Source: Chryseobacterium aquifrigidense (GTDB taxonomy: Bacteria > Bacteroidota > Bacteroidia > Flavobacteriales > Weeksellaceae). From it: a DNA stretch of 64,000 nt. Position 1 is the stretch's first letter. Each line of letters begins with the position of its first letter. A program made the translations under genes and the position numbers. The stretch lies in contig NZ_VFPD01000003.1 of assembly GCF_006716485.1 (NCBI RefSeq), positions 1-64,000 of the forward strand, given 5' to 3'. The notes beneath the pieces are model-generated. The model searched no databases, was not told the origin of the DNA, and saw only the letters and a list, made by a program, of their open reading frames with translations. Of this stretch, positions 35,333-44,366 are shown piece by piece.

Positions 35333-37474
35333 TTATTTAATAAACCCTCTGTTTCTCAATAAAGGTTTGATATCCGGATCGTGTCCTGTAAAATCTCTGA
35401 ATGCCTGGTTCAGGTCTACAGAATTTCCTACAGAAAGAATATATTTTCTGAAACGGTCACCATTTTCTCTGGTTAACCCTCCATTCTTACTGATCCATTC
35501 CCATGCATCGTTATCCAAAGTTTCAGACCATAAATAAGCATAGTATCCTGCAGAATATCCGCCTCCCCAGATATGGGCAAAATAAGGAGTGTGATATCTC
35601 GGCGGAACCGTTGCCAAATTGAATCCATGGCTTGCCAAAGACTGTTTTTCAAAATCTAAAACAGGAATAAACTGACTTTCATTGCTTACTGTATGCCAAT
35701 CCATATCAAGTTCAGCTGCAGAAACCAATTCAGTAGTCATATAACCCTGGTTGAAAGTAGATGCTTTTTTAATCTTGTCTACCAAAGCCTGCGGAATAGG
35801 CTGTTTTGTTTCATAATGTACTGCATAATTCTTCAGAACAACAGGATCTAAAGCCCAGTGCTCATTGATCTGAGATGGAAATTCCACAAAGTCTCTCGGT
35901 ACATTTGTCCCCGAAAGTGAAGGGTATTTCTGGCTGGCAAACATTCCGTGAATAGAGTGACCAAATTCATGGAAGATGGTTGACACATCATCATAGCTTA
36001 TTAATGAAGGTTTTCCCGGAGCCGGCTTCTGATAATTGTAACAGTTAACGATTACAGGCTTTGTTCCCAGTAAATAAGACTGTTCTACAAAATTACTCAT
36101 CCATGCACCACCATTTTTAGAATCTCTTGTATAGAAATCCAGGTAGTAAATGGCAATAGATTTCCCATCATGATCGAAAACCTCATACGTTACTACATCA
36201 GGATGGTAAACAGGAAGATCTGTTCTCTTTTTGAAAGTCAGTCCGTAGAATTTTTCAGCGGCAAAGAAAACTCCTTTTTCAAGAACGGTTGTAATTTCAA
36301 AATAAGGTTTTATTTCACTTTCATCAAGATCAAACTTAGCTTTTCTTACCTGTTCAGCATAGAAATTCCAGTCCCATGGTTCTACCTTGAAACCTCCTTT
36401 CTGCTGGTCGATAAGATCCTGGATATCTTTTGCTTCACGTCTTGCAGTTTCCACTGCCGGAGTAGCAATCTGGTTCATCAGTTTCGTGGCAGCTTCAGGT
36501 GTTTTTGCCATCTGATCCTGAAGTTTCCATTCAGCGAAGTTTTTCTTTCCTAAGATCTGAGCTTTCTTCAATCTCAGTTTGGCAAGTTGTTCTATCGTTG
36601 ATCTTGTATCATTAGCATCACCTTTTTCAGCTCTTGTCCACGAAGCTTTGAATAGCTTTTCTCTGGTAGCTCTGTTTTTTAAATTTTGTAAAAGAGGCTG
36701 CTGTGTGGTATTTTGTAAAGCCAGAAGATATTTTCCCGGTTGACCTGCTGTTTTGGCATCAGCTGCTGCTGCAGCAATTTCATCAGCAGAAAGTCCATCC
36801 AGTTCTTTTGCATCGGAAAAGAAAACTCCACCCTGCTTTCTTGCTTCCAGTAATTTATTGGAATATTGGGTAGAAAGAGAAGCCAGTTCCTGGTTGAGCT
36901 GCTTTAATTTTTCTTTATCCGCTGCAGAAAGATTAGCACCTGCAATTTCAAAGTTCTGCTTATAATATTGTACCAGTCTTTTGCTTTCGGAATCAAGACC
37001 ATCTTCTTTGATGGATTGTATTCTTTTATAAAGATTTTCATTCAGGTACAGTTTGTCAGAATGTGCGGCAAAAATAGGAGCATATTCTTCATCTAAAGTC
37101 TGTAATGTAGGATTCGTATTAGCACTGGTAAGATTTGAAAATACAATTTGTGCTCTTCTCAGTACTTCACCGCTTTTTTCCAATGCCACGATGGTATTTT
37201 CAAAAGTAGGGGCAGCCGGATTATTGGCAATTTTTATAATTTCAGCTTCATGCTGCTTTAAACCGTAGTTAAAAGCAGGTTTGAAGTGCTCATTTTTAAT
37301 TTTGTCAAACTCTGGAGCTTCGTACTGAAGCTTGCTCTTCTTCATAAAAGGATTTGAAGATAAAGAGGGATCAGGTGCTGGAAGCTCCTGTTGAATATCG
37401 GTCTGTTTCATTGTAGTACAAGATTGATTGAACGCCAAGGCAGAAATTAATAATACCGATGAAATATTCTTCAT
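35333..37474 (-). CDS. dcp: M3-family metallopeptidase (peptidyl-dipeptidase type) lipoprotein
   Basis: A 713-aa thimet-oligopeptidase-like zinc peptidase. The lipoprotein signal ends at NQSC (Cys near 19), so it is envelope-anchored rather than cytoplasmic like E. coli Dcp. The zinc site is FHEFGHSIHGMFA near residue 497, with the third ligand Glu in the following NEHWALD region. LPVYHPDVVTYEVFDHDG and the C-terminal AHIWGGGYSAGYYAYLWSE are typical of the Dcp branch. It would trim short peptides; dipeptide release is inferred from family. Confidence 0.93.
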   Translation of the reverse strand: MKNISSVLLISALAFNQSCTTMKQTDIQQELPAPDPSLSSNPFMKKSKLQYEAPEFDKIKNEHFKPAFNYGLKQHEAEIIKIANNPAAPTFENTIVALEKSGEVLRRAQIVFSNLTSANTNPTLQTLDEEYAPIFAAHSDKLYLNENLYKRIQSIKEDGLDSESKRLVQYYKQNFEIAGANLSAADKEKLKQLNQELASLSTQYSNKLLEARKQGGVFFSDAKELDGLSADEIAAAAADAKTAGQPGKYLLALQNTTQQPLLQNLKNRATREKLFKASWTRAEKGDANDTRSTIEQLAKLRLKKAQILGKKNFAEWKLQDQMAKTPEAATKLMNQIATPAVETARREAKDIQDLIDQQKGGFKVEPWDWNFYAEQVRKAKFDLDESEIKPYFEITTVLEKGVFFAAEKFYGLTFKKRTDLPVYHPDVVTYEVFDHDGKSIAIYYLDFYTRDSKNGGAWMSNFVEQSYLLGTKPVIVNCYNYQKPAPGKPSLISYDDVSTIFHEFGHSIHGMFASQKYPSLSGTNVPRDFVEFPSQINEHWALDPVVLKNYAVHYETKQPIPQALVDKIKKASTFNQGYMTTELVSAAELDMDWHTVSNESQFIPVLDFEKQSLASHGFNLATVPPRYHTPYFAHIWGGGYSAGYYAYLWSETLDNDAWEWISKNGGLTRENGDRFRKYILSVGNSVDLNQAFRDFTGHDPDIKPLLRNRGFIK

Positions 37475-37728
37475 AAATATAGTTGTTATTAAACCATAAA
37501 GATATTAAAAACTTGTATCATAGAATATATTTTGGCAAATGTATTTCTTTAAGCCATTTTGCGGGTATTCTACAATGAATCAGTTAAGTAGCTGAAGACC
37601 TGAAAAGTCTTTCCAAATAATCTCTCTTGCAGACTATTACAGTATTTTCAAATGTAATGTAATATTTTTTATAAATTAGTTGTTATTTAAATAAAGAAAT
37701 CAACAAAAAATTAACAAAAGGAATAAGC

Positions 37729-38556
37729 ATGAAAACAAGGACTTTATTTATTTTTTCAGCCTTAGTGGCTTTAGCCTCATGTAATGATAAACATGAGAAC
37801 AGAAACAGAGACAGAGAAGAAGACAGGGGTAATTGGGTAGAGAAGGTAGTGAGCAAGGAAAGCGGCCCGATACAGCATAAAGAATTTAATGGAGATTTTG
37901 ATGAAATTCAGGTTTCACAGGCTATTGAAGCAGAGGTTATAAAATCTGAAACAGAAAGAGTAGAAATCTCAGCACCTCAAAGTATCATTGATGAAATTCT
38001 TGTAGATAATGATGGTGGAAAATTACATATTCATTATAAGCCGGGGATCAGAGTGATGAATATCAGCAAAGTAACAGCGAAGATCTATGCAAAAGACTTT
38101 AAGAAACTCCTTGCCGATTCAGCAGCGAGAATTGTTGTAAAAGATAAATTTACTCAGGAGAAAGCAGAGATCGAAGCATCAAGTGCAGGAAGTATTTCCG
38201 GAGATCTCGAAGCTAATGATATGGATATCAATGTAAGCAGCAGCAGTAGTTTTGATGGAAAAATATGGGCGGTAAACCTTGATGTTGAATCTTCATCAGG
38301 ATCAACCCTGGATCTTTCAGGAAAAGCAAAAAAAGTAGAGATAAGTGCTTCTTCGGGAAGCAGTGTTTCAGCTAAAAATGTTATTGCTGAGGATGTAGAA
38401 GCAGATGCTTCCAGTGGAGCAAGTGTTCACATAAGTGCTGTTTCCAGTGTGAAAGCAGGTGCTTCATCCGGTGGAAGTGTGGATATCTCGAAAAAAGGTG
38501 AGCTTAAGAATGTGATAAAAGAAGAAAGCAGCGGAGGAAGCGTAAACATCCAGTAA
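37729..38556 (+). CDS. DUF2807 (head-GIN domain) lipoprotein
   Basis: A 275-aa lipoprotein with lipobox LASC (Cys at about 19), then a charged linker (NRDREEDRG) and a DUF2807 region. This region begins FDEIQVSQAIEAEVIKSETERVEISAP and continues as a repeating Ser/Gly-rich beta-helix (ASSGSSVSA, ASSGASVHIS, ASSGGSVDI). The family is found on Bacteroidota envelopes and was once proposed to be an adhesin head; function is unproven. Its stop is one base from the stop of the convergent antiporter gene. Confidence 0.88.
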   Translation: MKTRTLFIFSALVALASCNDKHENRNRDREEDRGNWVEKVVSKESGPIQHKEFNGDFDEIQVSQAIEAEVIKSETERVEISAPQSIIDEILVDNDGGKLHIHYKPGIRVMNISKVTAKIYAKDFKKLLADSAARIVVKDKFTQEKAEIEASSAGSISGDLEANDMDINVSSSSSFDGKIWAVNLDVESSSGSTLDLSGKAKKVEISASSGSSVSAKNVIAEDVEADASSGASVHISAVSSVKAGASSGGSVDISKKGELKNVIKEESSGGSVNIQ

Positions 38557-38557
38557 A

Positions 38558-40447
38558 TTAATCCTGAGATTCTTCCTCATCTTCTTCATCAACTGATGAG
38601 GATCCTTCCCAGTTTTTATTATCAAAATTAAGATTATCATAAGCCAATAAATCCTCCTCTCGCTGGAGGATTTCTTTTGTGGTAAACAGAGTAATATCTT
38701 CATCATTTTCCTTCATTTTTGCCAGCTTCCTGATTGATGCTTTATCAATAGCCATAAATCTTTGGCCAAGACGTCTTGCGGCATATTTTCTCATTCCGGT
38801 TTCATGAAGTACATCTACAGCCATATCTACTGCTGTTCCCAGTGTTTCACGGTAGATGTGATTGACCCCGCTGTTCAGATAATCATAAGCATCAATTCTG
38901 TTTTTTGCTCTTACAAAAATTTTCACATTGGGATAATGTTCACGGACAAGTTCTGCAATAAATTTATTATCATCCGGATCATCCAGGCATAAAACCAGAA
39001 TTTCAGCATCTTCAATTCCTGCAGCTCTTAAAATAGGAATCCTGGTAGCGTCCCCATAATATACTTTAAAACCATAGCTTCTGAGCAGTTTCACACGGTC
39101 GGAATCCCGGTCCAAAACCGTAGCGGATATTTTATTGGCTTTTAAAAGACGTCCTACAGTACTTCCAAAATGCCCAAAACCTACAATAATAATTTTCTTT
39201 TGAGCAACATCGCTATCGAGAATATTATAATCATGATCTGTCTCGGGAATTTCTTTAATGAATTTTGGAGTAATCAGTCTGTCATTGATGATAAGCAGGA
39301 TAGGAGTAATACACATCGTAATTGCTGTTACCGCCATCATTTGGGCATTCATCTCCGGGCCTAAAAGATAAAGATCCGAGGCATAATTAAGCAGTACAAA
39401 TGCAAATTCCCCGACCTGAGAAAGAGCAAATGCATAAAAAAGACTTTGGGGAGTATCTATCCTGAAAAATTTTCCAATGGCATATAAAACCACAAACTTT
39501 ACGGCCAGCACGGCAAAAACAGTACTGAAGATAAATAAGGGATCTTTCTGAATAATATTAAAATTAATGGTTGATCCTACGCTGACGAAAAAGACAGCCA
39601 GTAAAAGCCCTTTGAACGGATCAATCTGCGCTTCCAGCTCATGGCGGAATTCACTGTTGGCAAGCATTACTCCTGCCAGGAAAGCACCCAAAGCAGGTGA
39701 AAGGCCAATCACCACCATTAGCTCTGATACACCAATAACAAGAAATAGCGAAGAAGCAGTCAGGAGTTCTGTCATTCCCGATTTTGAAACATAACGCAGG
39801 AAAGGAACAAAGACATATCTACCCAGCAGAATAAGCAATGCAACTCCAAAAATTACAGTTCCGGCCTGAAGCCATTCCGGAAGTTTTTGAATCAGAATCT
39901 GGATTTCATTGTCATGATGTTTGGCTTTATAATTGGCTAGAATAGGCAATATTGCTAAAATGGGAATCACTGAAATATCCTGAAACAGAAGGGTAGAAAA
40001 TGAAGCTTCTCCGGCGGTAGTTTTGAGATTGTTTTTTTCCTGTAAAGTCTGCAGAACAATGGCAGTAGAAGATAATGCAAAACACATGGCAATGGCAATC
40101 GCTTTGTCTACTCTCCAGCCTACGCTTGTGAATACCAGGAAAAGCAGAAGAATGGTAAGAGCCATCTGAGATAGTCCAAGGCCCATTATTTTCTTTCTCA
40201 TTTCCCAGAACTTACGGGGCTCCAGTTCTAATCCTACCAAAAATAAAAGCATGATAACGCCAAATTCGCTGGCATGCATAATATCATTGACATTGTTTCC
40301 TGTAAGTTTAAGGACATAAGGCCCTATAAGGATTCCTCCCAGAATATAACCGATTACAGAACTCAACCCTAATTTCCTTGCCAATGGAACCATGATAATG
40401 GCTACACCGAGGAAAATTAATGTGTTCATCGCTAAGCTGGATTCCAT
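38558..40447 (-). CDS. CPA2 monovalent cation:proton antiporter, Kef type
   Basis: A 629-aa inner-membrane protein with about 12 membrane helices (residues 5-390) and a cytosolic RCK/TrkA-N domain beginning KKIIIVGFGHFGSTVGRLL (GxGxxG nucleotide motif). GYILGGILIGPYVL near residue 35 and the AFALSQVGEFAFVLL helix are typical of KefB/KefC. These channels export K+ in exchange for H+ under electrophile stress, gated by glutathione adducts in E. coli. The flavodoxin-like gene three bases upstream corresponds to the KefF/KefG ancillary subunit. The tail is very acidic (SSVDEEDEEESQD). Glutathione gating in this organism is not established. Confidence 0.92.
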   Translation of the reverse strand: MESSLAMNTLIFLGVAIIMVPLARKLGLSSVIGYILGGILIGPYVLKLTGNNVNDIMHASEFGVIMLLFLVGLELEPRKFWEMRKKIMGLGLSQMALTILLLFLVFTSVGWRVDKAIAIAMCFALSSTAIVLQTLQEKNNLKTTAGEASFSTLLFQDISVIPILAILPILANYKAKHHDNEIQILIQKLPEWLQAGTVIFGVALLILLGRYVFVPFLRYVSKSGMTELLTASSLFLVIGVSELMVVIGLSPALGAFLAGVMLANSEFRHELEAQIDPFKGLLLAVFFVSVGSTINFNIIQKDPLFIFSTVFAVLAVKFVVLYAIGKFFRIDTPQSLFYAFALSQVGEFAFVLLNYASDLYLLGPEMNAQMMAVTAITMCITPILLIINDRLITPKFIKEIPETDHDYNILDSDVAQKKIIIVGFGHFGSTVGRLLKANKISATVLDRDSDRVKLLRSYGFKVYYGDATRIPILRAAGIEDAEILVLCLDDPDDNKFIAELVREHYPNVKIFVRAKNRIDAYDYLNSGVNHIYRETLGTAVDMAVDVLHETGMRKYAARRLGQRFMAIDKASIRKLAKMKENDEDITLFTTKEILQREEDLLAYDNLNFDNKNWEGSSSVDEEDEEESQD

Positions 40448-40450
40448 ATG

Positions 40451-40972
40451 CTATTGATTGAGTAGTTCTGTGAATTCTTTTTTATGTAAAATAATTTCTT
40501 TTTTAGAGAGCTTGTTAGCTTCGTATACGATTTTAATATGCTTAATATCTGCTTTGAAAACCCTTAATGAAACAATAAGCCCGCTGATCAGTTCATCTAT
40601 GGTATATTGATAGGTTCCTGTTTTACTGAAAGATCTTTCTTTTCCTCCAGTCGTTATCAGGATATAGACTTCTTTGCCTTCCAGGGGATTAAGTTCACCT
40701 TCTTTCAGCCAGTCTCTGTCGAAAACTTCATCAATCCATAATCTGAGGAGTGGCGGCATGCCGAACCATATCAGGGGAAACTGGAAGATAAAACGCTCAT
40801 AGTTTTTAAGGCGTTTTCTTTCCCGGAAAGCAGCGATATGAAAGTCGGGGTATTCTTCGTAAAGATCTCTCAGGGTATAATGCTGGTGTCGAACGTAGAA
40901 ATTGATGAGCTCTACATTCGAATTGGAGTGCTCCAGATAAGGGTGTGCAAATACTACCAGCGTCTTCTTCAT
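40451..40972 (-). CDS. Kef ancillary NAD(P)H oxidoreductase (KefF/KefG-like)
   Basis: A 173-aa flavodoxin-2-fold protein. VVFAHPYLEHSNSN is the FMN phosphate-loop region, and FIFQFPLIWFGMPPLLRLWIDEVFDRDW is the hallmark segment of KefF/KefG/MdaB-type quinone reductases. TTGGKERSFSKTG follows. In E. coli these subunits bind and activate the Kef channel and have quinone reductase activity. The three-base gap to the antiporter makes a shared transcript certain in practice. Confidence 0.9.
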   Translation of the reverse strand: MKKTLVVFAHPYLEHSNSNVELINFYVRHQHYTLRDLYEEYPDFHIAAFRERKRLKNYERFIFQFPLIWFGMPPLLRLWIDEVFDRDWLKEGELNPLEGKEVYILITTGGKERSFSKTGTYQYTIDELISGLIVSLRVFKADIKHIKIVYEANKLSKKEIILHKKEFTELLNQ

Positions 40973-41104
40973 AATCCTGTTTTCCGTAAATATAGTGAAA
41001 AAATATTGAATAAAAGGTGGTTTTTATGAGGTTTTATTAACTTTTTAACACCTAAATGTCAATTTAATATTAATAAAAGGTAAAGAATCGATGTTATTTT
41101 AGAT

Positions 41105-41142
41105 TTTTAAATAAAAAAATCAGATCATAATGATCTGATTTT
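41105..41142 (-). terminator. terminator of the lemA-TPM operon
   Basis: AAAATCAGATCA (41116-41127) pairs with TGATCTGATTTT (41131-41142), three-base loop; on the minus strand it is followed by a T-rich run. Confidence 0.85.
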
Positions 41143-41166
41143 ATATCAATTTTGAAATGTTAATTT

Positions 41167-41982
41167 TTACCAACCTCCGGATGCACCGCCTCCTCCAAAA
41201 CTTCCACCGCCGCCGAAACCTCCAAAGCCGCCGCCACCGCCGCCAGAACTTCCTCCGCCAAAGCCGCCTCCTCCGAAGCTGCCAGGGAATGGGAAGAAAC
41301 CACCGGGATAATTTCTGCGTCCTCTTCTGGTGATGATCACATCATCATCGTCGTCATTATTTCCACCACTCCCGCCGCCTCTGTTACCAAATAAGATAGC
41401 AATGATGATGAAAATAATAAAAGCTATGATAAGAACTTTAAAGGCACTTCCATTGCCGGAAGGAGCCGTGGTAGCTACAGGTTTGAATTTCCCCTCAACA
41501 GCTTCCATAATCGCTGAGGTTCCACCGTTGATCCCTTCATACCAAAGTCCCTTCTTAAAATTTGGGGTAACAATATAATCTAAGATCTGTCCGGCTACTG
41601 AAGCGGTAAGGTATTGTTCTACAGCACGTCCCTGCTGTATAGACATCGTTCTGTCTTCCGTTGCAATAAGAAAGACAACTCCGTTATCAACTCCTTTTTT
41701 TCCGATTTTCCATTTCTCGCCAAACATGGTTGCCAGAAAGTTGACATCTTCTCCTTTGGTGGATCGGATAATTACTACTTCGATTTCTGTTGAGGTAGAA
41801 TCTGCAAACTTGATCAGTTTATGATTAAGTGCATCTTTTTCCTGCTGAGAAAGCAATCCGGCTTCATCAAAAACAGGATACAGCACTGCAGGTTTTTCGG
41901 GAATGGTGTATTGTGCTGATACAAAAGTGTAAAAGCAGAGTAGTAAAAATGAAAATACTATTTTAAGAGAACGTAATTTCAT
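41167..41982 (-). CDS. TPM-domain membrane protein (YgcG type)
   Basis: A 271-aa protein with a signal peptide (VSAQ near 24), a TPM (Psb32/MOLO-1) domain at about 38-160 (YPVFDEAGLLSQQEKDAL, IEVVIIRSTKG, DNGVVFLIATEDRTMSIQQG), one membrane helix (VLIIAFIIFIIIAILFG, about 182-198), and a cytosolic-looking tail of arginines then glycine-serine repeats (GGGGFGGFGGGG). The layout is that of YgcG-type proteins, often next to LemA. Function is unknown; TPM domains elsewhere act in photosystem repair and channel assembly. It overlaps the preceding gene by 20 bases in another frame. Confidence 0.88.
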   Translation of the reverse strand: MKLRSLKIVFSFLLLCFYTFVSAQYTIPEKPAVLYPVFDEAGLLSQQEKDALNHKLIKFADSTSTEIEVVIIRSTKGEDVNFLATMFGEKWKIGKKGVDNGVVFLIATEDRTMSIQQGRAVEQYLTASVAGQILDYIVTPNFKKGLWYEGINGGTSAIMEAVEGKFKPVATTAPSGNGSAFKVLIIAFIIFIIIAILFGNRGGGSGGNNDDDDDVIITRRGRRNYPGGFFPFPGSFGGGGFGGGSSGGGGGGFGGFGGGGSFGGGGASGGW

Positions 41983-42391
41983 TTGGGAGTTGGTTTGGGT
42001 TTTCTCCTTCTACAGGAAAATGTTTTTTGAGTTCAAGTCCTGTTTCCAGGATGGCACTTTTCAGGGCCTGATGATAATTTCCTTTGGCAAATTCGGCGGT
42101 GATATAATCGTGAAGATGATCCCAGTAAGATTGTTTTACTTTTTCATGAATGCCGATATCTCCAATGATGGTAAGATATTTCTGTTCAAAGTTGACATGG
42201 AAAAGCACGGCATTTCTGTCTGCAGTTTTATCCATAGCCAGTTTTTTGAAAACTTCAAATGCTGTCTTGGCATCCCGGTTTTCAGTATTGGAATCAATAT
42301 GCACTCTGATCTCTCCTGTAGAATGATCTTCCGCAGACTGAATCGCTTCCACAAGGGAAGCGATCTGTTGATTTGTTAGGAAATTACCCAT
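41963..42391 (-). CDS. small TPM-domain protein
   Basis: A 142-aa protein that is almost only a TPM domain: LTNQQIASLVEAIQSAEDHSTGEIRVHID at the start, NAVLFHVNFEQKYLTIIGDIGIHEKV in the middle. There is no signal peptide or membrane helix, so it should be cytosolic, perhaps binding the LemA or YgcG-type partner at the membrane. It starts two bases after lemA stops and overlaps the next gene by 20 bases. Function unknown. Confidence 0.87.
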   Translation of the reverse strand: MGNFLTNQQIASLVEAIQSAEDHSTGEIRVHIDSNTENRDAKTAFEVFKKLAMDKTADRNAVLFHVNFEQKYLTIIGDIGIHEKVKQSYWDHLHDYITAEFAKGNYHQALKSAILETGLELKKHFPVEGENPNQLPNEITFS

Positions 42392-42393
42392 TA

Positions 42394-42999
42394 TTATTTG
42401 AATACTTCAGGGGCTTTCTGAGCACCTGCATCAGCTTTGAAATAAGGTTTTTCTTTGAAATTGGTGAAATTCGCCAGAATATTATTCGGGAAAGTCTTGA
42501 TGGAAGTATTATAATCCTTTGCAGCATCATTATAATAAACAGTTTCAGTTCTGATACTGTTTTCGATCGCAGTGTATTCTCTTTGGAAATTGATATACTG
42601 CTGGTCAGCTTTTAAGTTAGGATAAGACTCTACCACGGCCATCAATCTGCTTAATGCACCGGATAATTCTCCCTGTGCTGCCTGGAATTTAGCCAGATCA
42701 GCTTCGGTCATATTCGTAGGATCAATATTGATAGAAGTCGCTTTGGAACGGGCTTCCACAACCTGAGTTAAAGTTTCCTGCTCAAATTTTGAATACGATT
42801 TTACAGTTCTTTCCAGGTTAGGAATGAGGTTCGCTCTTTTCTGATATACAGTCTCTACATTAGACCATTTTGCATTCACAGTCTGTTCTTTGTTCACAAA
42901 ATTGTTATAGCCGCTTTTTCCCCAGAAGAATAAAACAGCAACAATAATAAGGAGGGCGATACCAATGGTTCCTGCACCCAGACATCCTTTATTTTTCAT
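42394..42999 (-). CDS. lemA: LemA-family membrane protein
   Basis: A 201-aa protein with one N-terminal membrane helix (GTIGIALLIIVAVLFFWG) and a helical-bundle domain with the family signature YNNFVNKEQTVNAKWSNVETVYQKRANLIPNLERTV, here listed by its ends YNNFV and PNLERTV, then LKADQQYINFQREYTAIE. LemA proteins are widespread, their role unclear. The gene is first in a lemA-TPM-TPM operon that recurs across bacteria. A minus-strand -7 box (TATATTTG, 43037-43030) sits just upstream. Confidence 0.93.
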   Translation of the reverse strand: MKNKGCLGAGTIGIALLIIVAVLFFWGKSGYNNFVNKEQTVNAKWSNVETVYQKRANLIPNLERTVKSYSKFEQETLTQVVEARSKATSINIDPTNMTEADLAKFQAAQGELSGALSRLMAVVESYPNLKADQQYINFQREYTAIENSIRTETVYYNDAAKDYNTSIKTFPNNILANFTNFKEKPYFKADAGAQKAPEVFK

Positions 43000-43018
43000 A
43001 GTTTATTTTTTTAAATTT

Positions 43019-43057
43019 TTTGTGCTAACCAAATATACAAATTATGTGCTAATTTTG
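43019..43057. promoter_or_regulatory. divergent -7 boxes between lemA and folA
   Basis: The 73-base gap carries TATATTTG on the minus strand (43037-43030) for lemA and TAATTTTG on the plus strand (43050-43057) for folA, 12 bases apart. TTTG at 43019-43022 could be the folA -33 box, with a long 27-base spacer. Confidence 0.5.
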
Positions 43058-43072
43058 TAAAAAATTATTTGA

Positions 43073-43570
43073 ATGACAACAATAGTGGTGGCAATGGGAG
43101 AGAAAAATGAAATTGGTTTTGAAAACCAGTTGCTTTGGCATCTTCCCAAAGATTTGAAACATTTTAAAGATATTACTTCCGGGCATCCTGTAATCATGGG
43201 TAGAAAAACCTATGAAAGTATTGGGAAAGCCCTTCCGAACCGTACCAACATTGTTGTGTCAAGAAAGAAAGACTGGTTCGAAGAAGGAATTCTTATCGTA
43301 GGAAGCATTAAAGAAGCATTGAAATTTGCTAAAAAAATTGATGAAGAAGTTTTTGTAATTGGTGGTGGAAACATCTACGAGCAGACTATGGATGTTGTGG
43401 ACAGGCTTGAAGTGACTTTGGTGAAAGCAGATCTTCAGGCTGATACATTCTTTCCTAAAATAGATCCGAAAATCTGGAGAATGACCAACGAAATCTGCCA
43501 TGAGAAAGATGAAAAGAATGGCTATGATTTCTGTTTCCAGACGTTTGAAAAAATCAAAAACGAAGCGTAG
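43073..43570 (+). CDS. folA: dihydrofolate reductase
   Basis: A 165-aa cytoplasmic enzyme reducing dihydrofolate to tetrahydrofolate with NADPH. IVVAMGEKNEIGFENQLLWHLPKDLKHFK shows the substrate-binding start (with NxLxWHLPxDLxxF); MGRKTYESIGKALPNRTNIVVSR and FVIGGGNIYEQ are the NADPH-binding segments. The acidic residue at the active site is Asp in PKDLKHF. Length is normal for chromosomal DHFR. Leader is about nine bases from the predicted start site. Confidence 0.95.
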   Translation: MTTIVVAMGEKNEIGFENQLLWHLPKDLKHFKDITSGHPVIMGRKTYESIGKALPNRTNIVVSRKKDWFEEGILIVGSIKEALKFAKKIDEEVFVIGGGNIYEQTMDVVDRLEVTLVKADLQADTFFPKIDPKIWRMTNEICHEKDEKNGYDFCFQTFEKIKNEA

Positions 43571-43636
43571 AACCAATAGTCAGTTTTTGTTTCGCAAAGT
43601 AAATCGTGAATTTCTTGCAGTTCCAAAGTTAATAAA

Positions 43637-43665
43637 CGCAGCGAATTGACCATTCACCATTGACT
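43637..43665. repeat. ATTGACC heptamer repeat, second site
   Basis: CGCAGCGA followed by ATTGACC, ATTCACC, ATTGACT in 7-bp steps; matches the site at 24345-24373. Confidence 0.7.
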
Positions 43666-43666
43666 T

Positions 43667-43699
43667 TTTGAACTTTAAGCCCTAAATTTATTATCTTTG
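43667..43699 (+). promoter_or_regulatory. strong flavobacterial promoter
   Basis: TTTG (43667-43670), 21 bases, TATCTTTG (43692-43699). Both boxes match the consensus at optimal spacing. The following gene starts 18 bases after the -7 box. Confidence 0.75.
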
Positions 43700-43717
43700 C
43701 ACTTCTAAAATTTAATA

Positions 43718-44287
43718 ATGAATAAATACATAAAAATTGCAGTAGCAGCAGTCCTTATTTTACTGGGACTTTATATGATGTTCTTCACGAGAAATCTTGG
43801 GTGGGGTATTGTTGTTTTCCTATTGGCTGCATTTCCGATCTTACTATTCTTTAAAAACGAATATATCTTGTTGGCATTCTGGCAATTGAGAAAACAAAAT
43901 ATGGAGAAAGCCGGAGAATGGTTATCCAAAATAACAGATTATAAAGGACAGCTTCATAAGACTCAATACGGATATTTCCATTATTTATCAGGATTGACAC
44001 AAGCTCAGGATCATCCTGCAAAAGTAGAACCTTTCATGAAAAAAGCATTGGAATATGGTTTGAATATGAAACACGACAGAGCAATGGCTACTTTAAATCT
44101 TGCAGCAGCCGCTATTTCTAAAGGAAGAAAACAGGAAGGGCAGAAATTGCTGGAAGAAGCAAAAAGACTGGACAGTGCAGGAATGATGACCGATCAGATC
44201 AAAATGATGAAAGATCAGTTGAAAATGCCAACCATGCAGAAGCATATGCATAACCCGAATATGAGAAACAGAGGAAAATTCTTCTAG
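43718..44287 (+). CDS. membrane protein with TPR-like cytosolic region
   Basis: A 189-aa protein with two N-terminal membrane helices (IAVAAVLILLGLYMMFF and WGIVVFLLAAFPILLFF), then a helical region with repeat character: LLAFWQLRKQNMEKAGEWLSKI, KAGEWLSKITDYKGQLHKTQYGYFHYLSGL and AMATLNLAAAAISKGRKQEGQKLLEEAKRLD resemble tetratricopeptide helices. The tail is Met/Lys-rich. No name is known to me. It has a strong promoter and a terminator of its own. Confidence 0.8.
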   Translation: MNKYIKIAVAAVLILLGLYMMFFTRNLGWGIVVFLLAAFPILLFFKNEYILLAFWQLRKQNMEKAGEWLSKITDYKGQLHKTQYGYFHYLSGLTQAQDHPAKVEPFMKKALEYGLNMKHDRAMATLNLAAAAISKGRKQEGQKLLEEAKRLDSAGMMTDQIKMMKDQLKMPTMQKHMHNPNMRNRGKFF

Positions 44288-44306
44288 TCAACCTAACATA
44301 TACTAT

Positions 44307-44336
44307 AAAAGTCCTGAATTTTCAGGACTTTTTTGT
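44307..44336. terminator. terminator
   Basis: AAAAGTCCTGAA (44307-44318) pairs with TTCAGGACTTTT (44321-44332); T-run follows. Located between convergent genes. Confidence 0.9.
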
Positions 44337-44366
44337 TTTTTAATATTGGATTTAAATGGGTTTAAA

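Noticed and set aside
41167-42391. Two overlapping TPM frames read as one frameshifted gene
   Set aside because: Each has a complete TPM domain, and the second has its own signal peptide and start.
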